Shown here in pieces: positions 1-7,284 of a stretch of DNA of 19,742 nt (positions are counted from its first letter, which is position 1; each line of letters opens with the position of its first letter). Below the pieces are notes generated by a model. That model saw only the letters and a program-made list of their open reading frames with translations. It was not told the DNA's origin and made no database searches. The position numbers were made by a program, and so were the translations under genes. Origin of the DNA: Baffinella frigidus (lineage: Eukaryota; Cryptophyceae; Cryptomonadales; Baffinellaceae); assembly GCA_026770585.1 (NCBI GenBank), contig MU647680.1, positions 26,594 to 46,335 of the forward strand. The letters are read 5' to 3'.

Positions 1-53
1 TCAAACGCCAGGAACGTTTCCGATCTTGGCTCGACGGACAACGTGCGGCGCTT
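1..53 (+). repeat. 53-bp direct repeat, copy 1 (inside the glycosyltransferase 5' end)
   Basis: Bases 1-53 are identical to 1349-1401 and diverge immediately after. Both copies are read in the same way (SNARNVSDLG...). The match may extend left of the window. Confidence 0.95.
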
Positions 54-996
54 GATCTCTCGCAGTAAGCTGTCTTCTCGTTTTCTTCCCGATGATGGCA
101 ACATGTTGATAGCTGAGCGGATGTGCAAAAACATATCATTTGTCGCCGGACGAGTTGGGGATGCAGAGGCTTACCTTGTTGAAGACTTCCTCGCAGGGGG
201 AAGAATTCGTAAGCGAGCTCAACCTCAGATGCACTCAGGAATCTATCCTGAGACGCAAGAAGGTCTTGTCTCGTTTAGTACCGCGTACGCGAGAGCTTTA
301 AACAGTTTGTCTGCCCCGGACTTGCTTGCCGTCGCAACCCACAGGCGAGGGACAGAGGTTCCTGTTTTCTCGCGCACAGTTTCCGCCTCTGTAGAGATAA
401 TTCATAGCAGAGCACTGGAACCTTTCTACTTTCCCCGCGAACCTTGGTCTCGCTGCCTTGAAGGAAAGACTGTCTTGATTGTTCACCCCTTTGCTGACTC
501 TGTTAAGTGTCAGCTTGGACGCTCTCATATTCTGTTTCCAGGCACCAACATCCTTCCTTCTTTCAATGCCAAGGTTGTCAAAGCTTTCCAATGCCTCGGA
601 CGTGGTCGACTTCCGCATCGCAACTGGCAAGAAACATTTGATGCCATGACTCGTCTAGTCGATGATGTTGGGCATTTCGATGTTGCAATCATCGGAGCTG
701 GTTCCTATGGTCTCCCACTTGCAGTGTGGTGTAAGGAGAGAAAGGGTGCTAGTGCGGTTGTCGTAGGAGGTGCAACCCAGCTCTTGTTTGGACTCAAGGG
801 TCGTCGCTGGGACAGCCACCCCATCTTAAAGTTGTTGTACAATGCTGCCTGGATCTACCCGCTAGCCGCGGATACAACCTCGGACGCAAAGAAGATCGAG
901 CAAGGTGGACCTTACTGGGGGAGAGGTACAGATGTGCTGAAGGTCTGCCCACCCGTTGTCGCTAGTCAGTCTGGTGAGACACAAAACCTAAACTGA
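1..996 (+). CDS. GT-D-fold glycosyltransferase-like protein, 5' end cut by window edge
   Basis: The frame is open from base 1 to the TGA at 994-996 (331 codons), so the N-terminus lies left of the window. The first internal ATG is at 103, but coding probably begins further upstream. Counting from base 1, residues 51-58 read RVGDAEAY, resembling the R-x-GDGE signature at the start of GT-D (DUF1792-type) glycosyltransferases. Further marks are VLIVHPF in the middle, GAGSYGLPLA near 232-241, GLKGRRWD near 264-271 and QGGPYWG near 301-307. These match the C-terminal pattern I know from bacterial and algal hypothetical proteins of this group. The likely role is sugar transfer to a glycan; donor and acceptor cannot be read. 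A partial second copy of its 5' end lies at 1349-1401, and the frame upstream of that copy encodes a possible type II membrane anchor, so this enzyme may sit in the Golgi or ER. Recognition is from memory of conserved motifs, not a search. Confidence 0.72.
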   Translation, partial: SNARNVSDLGSTDNVRRLISRSKLSSRFLPDDGNMLIAERMCKNISFVAGRVGDAEAYLVEDFLAGGRIRKRAQPQMHSGIYPETQEGLVSFSTAYARALNSLSAPDLLAVATHRRGTEVPVFSRTVSASVEIIHSRALEPFYFPREPWSRCLEGKTVLIVHPFADSVKCQLGRSHILFPGTNILPSFNAKVVKAFQCLGRGRLPHRNWQETFDAMTRLVDDVGHFDVAIIGAGSYGLPLAVWCKERKGASAVVVGGATQLLFGLKGRRWDSHPILKLLYNAAWIYPLAADTTSDAKKIEQGGPYWGRGTDVLKVCPPVVASQSGETQNLN

Positions 997-1216
997 CTGT
1001 GTGAGCGCATAGTGCTTTGGCTGCGGGCGAGAGACGAGAACATGGACCAAGTCGACATCTCACCTCATGCGAGCGCCGACCTCTATATCGCACGATACTA
1101 TGCTACTTTGCAACACCGAGCATACTAAAGTGGATGCCGAGGGTTCTAAAGCGAATACCACCCACAACAAGAACAGTTTCAAGGCCGCGTGTGTGTGTGT
1201 GTGGGTGTACCACGAG

Positions 1217-1429
1217 ATGCTCTCCAAGACTCTCAAATTCAGTTCTCTATCAGTCCTTTCACCGCGAACGTTTTTCTTCTGTGTCATCTCAATTTTCATG
1301 TACATCACAATTTCCGTCACATTCCGGCCACGTTCCGGCTACGACACATCAAACGCCAGGAACGTTTCCGATCTTGGCTCGACGGACAACGTGCGGCGCT
1401 TCATCGAGTTGGGGTTGCAGTCGGGATGA
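1217..1429 (+). pseudogene. Truncated duplicate of the glycosyltransferase 5' end (signal-anchor piece)
   Basis: An ATG at 1217 opens a short frame that ends at 1427-1429. It encodes a short N-terminus, then a hydrophobic stretch (FFFCVISIFMYITISVTF) followed by basic residues, as in a type II signal anchor. It then runs into the 53-bp segment shared with bases 1-53 in the same reading frame. After 1401 the copy departs from the catalytic gene and stops nine codons later, so the GT-D domain is absent. This is best read as a partial tandem duplicate of the neighbouring gene, or as a second gene sharing the same 5' exon. It probably shows what the cut-off N-terminus of the first gene looks like. 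Without transcripts I cannot say whether it is expressed or spliced onward. Confidence 0.55.
1349..1401 (+). repeat. 53-bp direct repeat, copy 2
   Basis: Identical over 53 bases to 1-53, 1,348 bases away. The next base differs (c against g), and the sequences then lose all similarity. Confidence 0.95.
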
Positions 1430-1487
1430 ACGCGAACACGGAAGTCGGGATGAACGCCAAGACATAGTTCAACACACACACCGGGAC

Positions 1488-1649
1488 CCTCGTGATGTGC
1501 TCAAGGGTCGGCGGTGTGCCCTTGAAAAGTTGAAAGAAATGTATCGCGGGCGTCCAGACAAGGAAACCCTCATTGAATGTCTGGAAGAGAGGCTGGTGAC
1601 AGACGAGAACATGGAAGCCATGTGGGCGGGATACGAGAACATGTATTAA
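1488..1649 (+). CDS. Possible 3' exon or gene remnant, charged helical protein
   Basis: This frame ends in TAA at 1647-1649. Its last ~50 codons have natural protein composition, charged and probably helical: VLKGRRCALEKLKEMY, then KETLIECLEERLVTDENM. The same frame upstream of about 1488 reads like noise, so only this stretch is proposed. It is in a different frame from the anchor piece at 1217-1429, so an intron could join the two, but no clear splice pair was identified. A 15-base string (agacgagaacatgga) occurs both here at 1601-1615 and at 1032-1046, just after the glycosyltransferase stop. The family is not recognised. The stop codon lies inside the perfect palindrome TAAGTCGACTTA. Confidence 0.3.
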   Translation, partial: PRDVLKGRRCALEKLKEMYRGRPDKETLIECLEERLVTDENMEAMWAGYENMY

Positions 1650-1658
1650 GTCGACTTA
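1647..1658. repeat. 12-bp perfect palindrome between convergent genes
   Basis: TAAGTCGACTTA overlaps the TAA stop of the plus-strand remnant and lies 33 bases before the end of the minus-strand gene at 1691. It might fold at a transcript end, but it has no loop, so the case is weak. Confidence 0.4.
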
Positions 1659-1690
1659 GGGGATTTCCGAATCGTTCACTTGGGGCATGC

Positions 1691-2296
1691 TTACTGGTTT
1701 GCGTAGATGGTCGCCCTTATGCACCCCATATGAGGAGGCTGACGATTTCCGGGCACACGTGCGATGGGACTCGTAGAAGTGTCCCAGAATTCCTTGTCAG
1801 GTCCGTTGGATCTGTCGCAGCAGACTGTCACTAGGAGCAATTTGGAGTAGGCACCCCCCACAGGAAGTTTCCCAGGATAATCAACATCTATCCCTTTGAG
1901 CTCGAGTGTAAAGCTGTCCCCATCGCGCAGATCTTGCCAGTTGTGACCCGTATGATGCCACACAGTTCCGAGTATGTCGACGAGGGAGAATGTTCCTGGA
2001 TCCGGAATGTCACAACTCCACGATCTGTAGTGTGCTTCAGCCCCCGGTGTGCTTATGCGATGATGCATACGATAAAATGCCAACGGAAACGCACGGTGGT
2101 GCTTACAGATCATCTCTGCACGGAATCGCTCATTCCGCTTCATGTTATCAGCATCAAACAGGGGTTGGTCGTATCCAAACGACGCAAACCTTGCGTCCCA
2201 TTCTTCTTGTCGCGCGTCACATGCTGCCCTGTCTTCAAAGTCAAGGCCGTGGCCGTCGTAGTTCATCAGATACACTTGGGTTGGTTTGTCGTGCAT
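1691..2296 (-). CDS. Orphan protein of ~190-201 residues
   Basis: The minus-strand frame runs from an ATG at 2296 (201 residues) or at 2266 (191 residues) to a stop at 1691. The second start is attractive because a TATA-like box (ATATAAAA) at 2311-2320 is only about 15 bases from the first ATG. Elsewhere in the window that distance is roughly 35-100 bases. Composition is that of a soluble globular protein, rich in Asp, His and Trp, with recognisable strings such as DDILGTVWHHTGHNW-like and LELKGIDVDYPGKLPVGG. There is no signal peptide, membrane segment or repeat. I do not recognise the family. The spacing of HH, H and D residues does not match a catalytic motif I can name. It is convergent with the remnant ending at 1649. 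Confidence 0.6.
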   Translation of the reverse strand: MHDKPTQVYLMNYDGHGLDFEDRAACDARQEEWDARFASFGYDQPLFDADNMKRNERFRAEMICKHHRAFPLAFYRMHHRISTPGAEAHYRSWSCDIPDPGTFSLVDILGTVWHHTGHNWQDLRDGDSFTLELKGIDVDYPGKLPVGGAYSKLLLVTVCCDRSNGPDKEFWDTSTSPIARVPGNRQPPHMGCIRATIYANQ

Positions 2297-2310
2297 GCAC
2301 TATGGATGTC

Positions 2311-2320
2311 TTTTATATCC
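2311..2320 (-). promoter_or_regulatory. TATA-like box of the 1691-2296 gene
   Basis: The minus strand reads GGATATAAAA, 15 bases from the first and 45 bases from the second in-frame ATG. Confidence 0.5.
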
Positions 2321-2740
2321 GAAGCGGAACGAGTGTTACTACGTACACGAACAGGTGTTACCCGGGTGAGAATTGGGGGTCCCTTGCAACATTAGGCAGA
2401 CCAGGGGTCACGGAGCAGATCGTGTCCGCCGCACCACGGGCATCTCGTCTGTGTCGACAAGAGACGCCTGGGCGGTGCCATACGAGACATGCGGGGTTGT
2501 CCGCACGACAACCACACGGAACGCGCTTGCATCCATGAATGACATGTATGGACGTGCCTTGTCCACATAGGATATGTCGCCAGACCCCCCCATCCAGAGG
2601 AACCTCGAAGCTAGGACCGAAACAGAGATGCACGGACTTTAGTACTTACAGGCGCGACGGGACACACTACACGCTCCTGTGTCCAGCGTGTCTCCGTATG
2701 GCATGTGAGCCCATGAGCGAACCCTAACCCCCAAACATGA

Positions 2741-2785
2741 AGCCCACGCATGCCACGCATGCCACGCATGCCACGCATTCCACGC
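2741..2785. repeat. Tandem 9-mer array (CACGCATGC, about four copies)
   Basis: Copies of a 9-base unit follow each other, the last with one substitution. The array makes an artificial GMR repeat in a minus-strand frame that is otherwise not protein-like. Confidence 0.8.
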
Positions 2786-2900
2786 AAAGAGACCCGCCCA
2801 CAGCCATAATCGACGAGTATATTAAACACACACTCTCGTGGTACACCCACACACACGCGGCACCCTCTTCTGCCGTTTCTCGCGGCGGCGGCGGTGGCCC

Positions 2901-3433
2901 CTATTCTAAGTAACTGCACGCCCGGAGGCCAGCTGCCGCGACGACGATCCGTAGGACCTCGGCATCGATAGATTTCACATGCGACCCCGCCCCGAGTCGT
3001 TTGTGGTGCCCCATGACGAACGCGACACATCTGGCCCTGTTCGCCGCTAACATCTGTGCCTCTGCGGCCAACGCCTTGCTATACGCCAGTTTGTGCATAT
3101 CAAACACACCACGGAATTTGCACGACAGTTCGACGTAGTTGTTCTCCGCGCACAGCTCCATGCAGAACTGCAGCAACTGCCCACACGTTGGTACACAGAG
3201 TAAGTACCTGCTCGATCGCTGCCCAGTACGGCGAAGATCCTCGCAGAAGATGGGCGGGGAGGTACCGCAACCGCGGCACCCGGCTCCCCGCTCGTATATG
3301 TCTGGATCTTCGACACAAGTTCGAGGCCCAGGACAGCTGGCACAACACGCAGCAGGACCTTGAGCGCCCCGAGGAACATGGTCCGCATGTTCTTCGTGCT
3401 AAGTTCGTCAGTGATCGGCGTGCTAGACACCAT
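2901..3433 (-). CDS. Cys-rich protein with C-terminal RLG/IDxEVL motif; frame break or unplaced intron near the 5' end
   Basis: The convincing part is minus-strand frame B, open from about 3404 to the stop at 2901 without an early ATG. It is Cys-rich at first (CCASC, CRGC, LCVPTCGQLLQFC), suggesting metal binding. It then becomes helical and ends in AF-x5-RLG-x7-IDAEVLRIV. That ending aligns without gaps to the tail of the ankyrin protein at 9346 (AF-x5-RLG-x7-LPTEILQMI). The likely initiator, ATG at 3433 (MVSSTPITDEL...), lies in another frame, A, so either an intron or a one/two-base indel separates the two. One spliceable solution is donor AAG|GTCC near 3361 to acceptor CAG|TT near 3177. 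It would remove the Cys-rich part, and its donor is weak. The product is not named; the tail suggests an F-box-like partner-binding role. Coding of the 3' half is likely, but the gene model is unsettled. Confidence 0.5.
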
Positions 3434-3594
3434 GGTTGGTGAGCGTGGGGTTCCCAGATGGAAATATCTGGTGTTTATGACACGAGTGAAACACCGCAAC
3501 ACGTGCGAATAGGAGTTGACTGAAATATTTTACAAACGAACCAACTCACACCCGCGATGTAGCCCAACTCCCACCCGCGTTAGACCAATGCACA

Positions 3595-3615
3595 CACACA
3601 CACACACACACACAC
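3595..3615. repeat. (CA)n microsatellite
   Basis: An uninterrupted CA run just beyond the 3' end of the large ankyrin gene and in the upstream region of the Cys-rich gene. Confidence 0.9.
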
Positions 3616-3630
3616 CCCTCCTCCAGCGTC

Positions 3631-5997
3631 CTACCACGTCTCTGAGTCAGATATCGACATCTCACTTGCAGAGTCAGGGTATCGATCGTCTTCGCTTTCA
3701 TCTCCGTTGACATGCTCCAACAACTCCAACGCCTCGTCCTCTCGCACCGCTTCCTTGGACACCATGTGATACACTTCGGCGGGCAGCTTCGACAGCCGCC
3801 CATAGCCACGGTTTGCACCCTCTACCCGAATAGCAGCCATTTTGCTAACACGTTCCGCATCGATGCTCCCGGGCACCCACCCCTGTATTTCATCGACCTT
3901 GTCTGAGATCTGACGGGTCACTTCGGCACCCGATGCGATCAACATTTGGGCAATCCGCATGCGTGCCAGCAAAATACGACCCCAATGCACCCCCAGTGTA
4001 ACCCGGTTGCCGTAATCCAAAGCAGCTGACAACGCAGACGACCCGTTTGCGTCTTTAGCGTTGACCCACCGTTCGAATTCCGCCGGGGCACCTGTCCCCG
4101 ACGAGAGCTCGAGTTCGCGCCCCGCCAGACGTAGCAACGACGAGACTACGAATTCGTTTGCGTCCAACACGGCGGTGCGCAGCGGGGTAGATCCAACACG
4201 GTCTTTCTCGAATAGCATCGCCGGTTTCAGAGAGGCCAGCCTCGACAGTGCGTCAAAGCAAGCCCCGCCCCCAGGATTGCAATCCAACCTCCCCAGCTGT
4301 ATGGCAGCCTTGCGTTCAGTATCACCCATGGCAATAGCGTGTATGGGATTGCGCCCGGACTGGTCCAGCGTGTCAATACATGCGCCCCTCTTGACGAGAA
4401 ACCTGATGTACATCCATAGTCTACTCTGTCGGCCCAGTTTGCACGCAATGAACAGCATGGACTCTCCGTTGTAGTGTCTCTCGTTTAGGAGCTCGGCAAC
4501 ACTCTGCTTGTACACCCCCGGGTTGGCGGGGGTTGCATCATGCAGGTCCAACAGATACCGTGTCGATTCTTTATGACAGCCTTGTGCAGCCGAACACAGT
4601 AGCGTCGCGCCGAGGCGGCCCCGTACAGCGTTTAGATCGACACGCCCATGCGTCCTCACATATTCAAGACAGTCAACGGCGCCCATTTTCGCGAGTTCGT
4701 GTAGCGGTGTATCAAACAGATAGTCTTCATAGAGGATACTGAACCCCATTTCCGTCCACATGTAATGGAACATCTCACCTGGATTGAAGTATACGGCATA
4801 ATGCAGCGGGGTGCGCCCATTCTTGTCGCGAACACTGCGATCTATATCATGCTCCCTGGTCCACCACTTCTTCCAAACAGACCGCGCGAACTGCGCAAAT
4901 CCTATATTTCCAGTCGCTGCTATGCAATGTATCGGAAACCGACCGTAAGTGTCCCGTTTCGACCAATCAGCGCCACGACGATCTAGAGCCACCAATACAT
5001 CGAGAAGCCCCTCATCCCGCGTCGCCCTGTAACAAACCAAATGCAACGGGCTATCTTCGCGTCTCGCACCGTTGTTTACAGCATACCCTCTCTCGATGAG
5101 AAGTTTCGCTCTCTCGGAATGGCAGCCTGAAATAGCACCGATAACCCACGAAACGGACGCCCGGTGGGACAACATGTCTACACCGGTCGTTGCATTCTTC
5201 GACACCAACTCTTTTTCGAATTCAATGGCGTCATAGATGTCTGCAGAGACCACGGCCGGAGACCAGTCCGCCACCACGTACCCCGTCTGCATCAACAGAT
5301 GCACCAACTTACACACATCGCAATCCCGAGTTGTCACGGTCCCGTCATCTGCCGTCAAACACGCATCGACCCCGGCATACAGCGTCCCGTCAACCGGGAC
5401 GTCCACACCGTCTCTGAAATACACACCCTCCGTATTCGACAGTACTACATGGACGGTATGGTGCAAGTAACTTGCAGAATCTATGAACGCCTTCGAAATA
5501 CAAAGCTCCAACAGCTTCTCGCATTCGATGAAGCTCTGTAGCTCTCCGACAGAAACTTGTTCTAAACTGTACATCAAATCAGAATCCGTTAACGCTGTGT
5601 CGAGAGGGAGCCCCTCCCGTGTAAAATCATGCACATCCCGCCAGAGGAAGGACATGGCTACCCTCGCAGCACCCCCCCCAATCCTCTCTGCATGGCACCC
5701 CCCCCAATCCTCGCTGCCCCCGGCTGCACACATGCTAGCAATGTATGCAGCCGTCACAGCCCACCCTCGCATGGACGCAATCTGCAATAGCAACTCTTTC
5801 TCGCCCCAGTCTTCCATCTCCGTGGACCTGAAGGCGTCGAACACCAGCAAATCCAACAGCATATGCTGTTTGCTCAACGCTTCGTTGCTTCCTTCAACAG
5901 GCATGACGCTAGACAACCAGTCATAATCCAAGGCCAAAATGTGTGCCTGTATCTCATCAGAGTGAGCAACTTCAGCGTCTCTGTTATATGGAGTCAT
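3631..5997 (-). CDS. Large ankyrin-repeat protein with LPxE tail
   Basis: The start is the ATG at 5997 (788 residues). The open frame continues 18 bases upstream only through a GTG, and a TATA-like box lies 64-73 bases upstream. The first ~300 residues are not obviously repetitive. From about residue 320 to 720 there are ankyrin units, with hallmark strings such as DSPLHLVC, GRFPIHCIAATGN, GRTPLHYAVYFN, DTPLHELAKMGAVDCLEYV, GRNPIHAIAMG and GSTPLRTAVLDAN. Near residue 738 comes LSKLPAEVYHMVSKEAV, resembling the F-box-like LPxE helix that closes ankyrin/PRANC proteins. The final ~25 residues are acidic and Ser-rich. Such proteins bind partner proteins and, when F-box-like, can dock them to SCF ubiquitin ligases. 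That role is inferred from the family; the partner is unknown. Ankyrin identity is secure, the tail assignment tentative. Confidence 0.88.
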   Translation of the reverse strand: MTPYNRDAEVAHSDEIQAHILALDYDWLSSVMPVEGSNEALSKQHMLLDLLVFDAFRSTEMEDWGEKELLLQIASMRGWAVTAAYIASMCAAGGSEDWGGCHAERIGGGAARVAMSFLWRDVHDFTREGLPLDTALTDSDLMYSLEQVSVGELQSFIECEKLLELCISKAFIDSASYLHHTVHVVLSNTEGVYFRDGVDVPVDGTLYAGVDACLTADDGTVTTRDCDVCKLVHLLMQTGYVVADWSPAVVSADIYDAIEFEKELVSKNATTGVDMLSHRASVSWVIGAISGCHSERAKLLIERGYAVNNGARREDSPLHLVCYRATRDEGLLDVLVALDRRGADWSKRDTYGRFPIHCIAATGNIGFAQFARSVWKKWWTREHDIDRSVRDKNGRTPLHYAVYFNPGEMFHYMWTEMGFSILYEDYLFDTPLHELAKMGAVDCLEYVRTHGRVDLNAVRGRLGATLLCSAAQGCHKESTRYLLDLHDATPANPGVYKQSVAELLNERHYNGESMLFIACKLGRQSRLWMYIRFLVKRGACIDTLDQSGRNPIHAIAMGDTERKAAIQLGRLDCNPGGGACFDALSRLASLKPAMLFEKDRVGSTPLRTAVLDANEFVVSSLLRLAGRELELSSGTGAPAEFERWVNAKDANGSSALSAALDYGNRVTLGVHWGRILLARMRIAQMLIASGAEVTRQISDKVDEIQGWVPGSIDAERVSKMAAIRVEGANRGYGRLSKLPAEVYHMVSKEAVREDEALELLEHVNGDESEDDRYPDSASEMSISDSETW

Positions 5998-6060
5998 ATC
6001 CACACGCACAATCACGGTGCCAGTGCAGCAAACGACCCCGCGGTCGCCACACGCAACACC

Positions 6061-6070
6061 CTTTTATATG
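6061..6070 (-). promoter_or_regulatory. TATA-like box of the large ankyrin gene
   Basis: The minus strand reads CATATAAAAG, 64-73 bases upstream of the ATG at 5997. Confidence 0.6.
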
Positions 6071-6213
6071 AAGGAAGACACCGCCATTAAAGGTGTCTAT
6101 GGCAGTGCGCGCTGCATACACACCAGGCTCGACAGACCACTGTGCCGTTGTCGAGGTGTTGCAATGCAGGTGTCCTCGGAGTCGACACATGGACACACAG
6201 GACATGTGCCCGG

Positions 6214-6223
6214 TATATTTAAG
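6214..6223 (+). promoter_or_regulatory. TATA-like box (TATATTTAAG) of the Cys-rich basic gene
   Basis: It lies 11 bases before an ATG at 6234 and 35 bases before the ATG at 6258. The second start therefore fits a transcript beginning about 30 bases downstream of the box. The TATTTAAG core recurs at 9275 and, on the other strand, 12521. Confidence 0.6.
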
Positions 6224-6257
6224 CACACCCAGGATGCTTGGTTATCTATCTAACAGC

Positions 6258-6830
6258 ATGAGCGGGTTTACGTGGGCCCGTCTCACATGCACGACATCTG
6301 TCGCCACGTTCCACAACCCGGTCCAGAAGAAGGCCCGGGTGCCCAACTCCAAACTGCGCAAAGTCAAGAAGCCCAAGGTCCCGAAAGCACCTAAGCCGCG
6401 CGCCCCCCGTCCCGTCGTCCTGCACCCTCTCTCAAAGGCGTGCATTCTCAAGCGCGTTGACCGCATCAGCACATGCTCGTGCGGGGGGTATCTCGTCTGT
6501 GAGGCATGCAACATCAAGTACAAGCCCATTAACGGCACACTGGAGTCAGAGGTACTTTGCGTGCGCAACTGGACCGACGACCCCCGTCTCGGCAGCGACG
6601 GCTTCTACGACGCAAGCTGCCACACCGACGGCGTCGGTTACCGCCCGTGCACGCTGTGCCACGCATTTGACGACACCGCGAAGAAGGTCCCCTACAACAA
6701 AGTCGACGCAGACGACGGGACACTTCTGCGCGAGTGCAACGTGTGTCCGACGTGTCTGGTGGAGGGGCCCGGGTTCGACAAGAGGTGCAACACCTGCAAC
6801 TGCAACAACTCGAACGCCTTGATCGATTGA
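6258..6830 (+). CDS. Cys-rich basic protein, putative zinc-binding (190 residues)
   Basis: The ATG at 6258 is preferred over an in-frame ATG at 6234 because of the TATA position. Residues ~20-55 are strongly basic with a Lys-Pro rhythm (VKKPKVPKAPKPRAPRP), typical of a nucleic-acid or chromatin-contacting tail. The rest carries about 17 cysteines in pairs: CSCGG, CEAC, CTLCH, CNVCPTC and CNTCNCNN. A zinc-ribbon-like or treble-clef arrangement is plausible, but the spacing matches no finger I can name. Third codon positions look G/C-rich compared with the ankyrin genes. It is divergent from the large ankyrin gene, with about 260 bases between the two starts, and convergent with the GxxExxY gene. 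The family is not recognised; a DNA- or RNA-binding role is inference from composition only. Confidence 0.7.
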   Translation: MSGFTWARLTCTTSVATFHNPVQKKARVPNSKLRKVKKPKVPKAPKPRAPRPVVLHPLSKACILKRVDRISTCSCGGYLVCEACNIKYKPINGTLESEVLCVRNWTDDPRLGSDGFYDASCHTDGVGYRPCTLCHAFDDTAKKVPYNKVDADDGTLLRECNVCPTCLVEGPGFDKRCNTCNCNNSNALID

Positions 6831-7113
6831 GTCTATGTGCTAGCAACGGTGGGGTGGGTGGTAGTGGTAGTAGTGGTGGTAGGAGTGGTAGTGGGGGCGG
6901 TGATGAGTAAAAACATGAATCATTCCAACTTGCGTGCCGACTCTTCTGCTGGCAAACTAGTCACAGCATTCACAGACCCCCCTCTCCCGCGACTGGTATG
7001 TGTGACCCAGGACACATGTCCCACCACAAGATGAGCTGACACACGGGTTCATGTATTGAGAACACACACATACCACACACCACATACCACACACCACACA
7101 CCATACCTCCCCA

Positions 7114-7176
7114 TCTCCCGTCTCCCGTCTCCCGTCTCCCGTCTCCCGTCTCCCGTCTCCCGTCTCCCGTCTCCCG
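7114..7176. repeat. Heptamer array, nine copies of TCTCCCG
   Basis: Nine consecutive identical 7-base units, preceded by CACACCA-type repeats and followed by the hairpin at 7185-7213. They lie in the intergenic stretch 6831-7284, which holds no gene. Upstream of them is a GGT/AGT-rich run at 6849-6900. Confidence 0.95.
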
Positions 7177-7184
7177 CCCCCACC

Positions 7185-7213
7185 CCCATCTCCCATCTAC
7201 GATGGGAGATGGG
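7185..7213. terminator. 13-bp perfect hairpin, 3-base loop, between convergent genes
   Basis: The arms 7185-7197 and 7201-7213 are exact reverse complements around the loop TAC. The hairpin sits 72 bases from the 3' end of the GxxExxY gene and beyond the 3' end of the Cys-rich gene, so it could end both transcripts. Hairpin-guided 3' ends are known in several large DNA viruses of protists; the function here is inferred from position. Confidence 0.5.
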
Positions 7214-7284
7214 CCATCTACAATATACCATCTACCATCTGCCACCACAGAGCACTACGCGATCGTCTTGGCCTACTAAGCGCG

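Larger units (their letters stand above)
2297..2900. other. 604-bp stretch without a firm gene
   Basis: Apart from the TATA-like box at 2311-2320, the only possible gene is a 61-codon minus-strand ORF (2593 to 2408, ATG start). Its composition is natural (e.g. MGGSGDISYVDKARPYMSF), but it has no recognisable family and no clear promoter. A GTAAGT on the minus strand near 2643-2648 could be a splice donor, but no partner exons are evident. A nonamer array at 2741-2785 and short TG/CA-rich runs fill the rest. Confidence 0.4.

Noticed and set aside
1017-1490. Upstream part of the 1017-1649 ORF
   Set aside because: It reads as noise, overlaps the anchor frame at 1217-1429 and begins without an ATG. 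Only the last ~50 codons look coding.
2723-2737. Telomere-like AACCCTAACCCCC string
   Set aside because: Fewer than two units, in a low-complexity area; no array.
2741-2785. Tandem repeats considered as a CRISPR-like array
   Set aside because: The units adjoin directly with no spacers.
6970-7248. ORFs encoding GRRETGD repeats
   Set aside because: They are products of the TCTCCCG heptamer array; composition is artificial.
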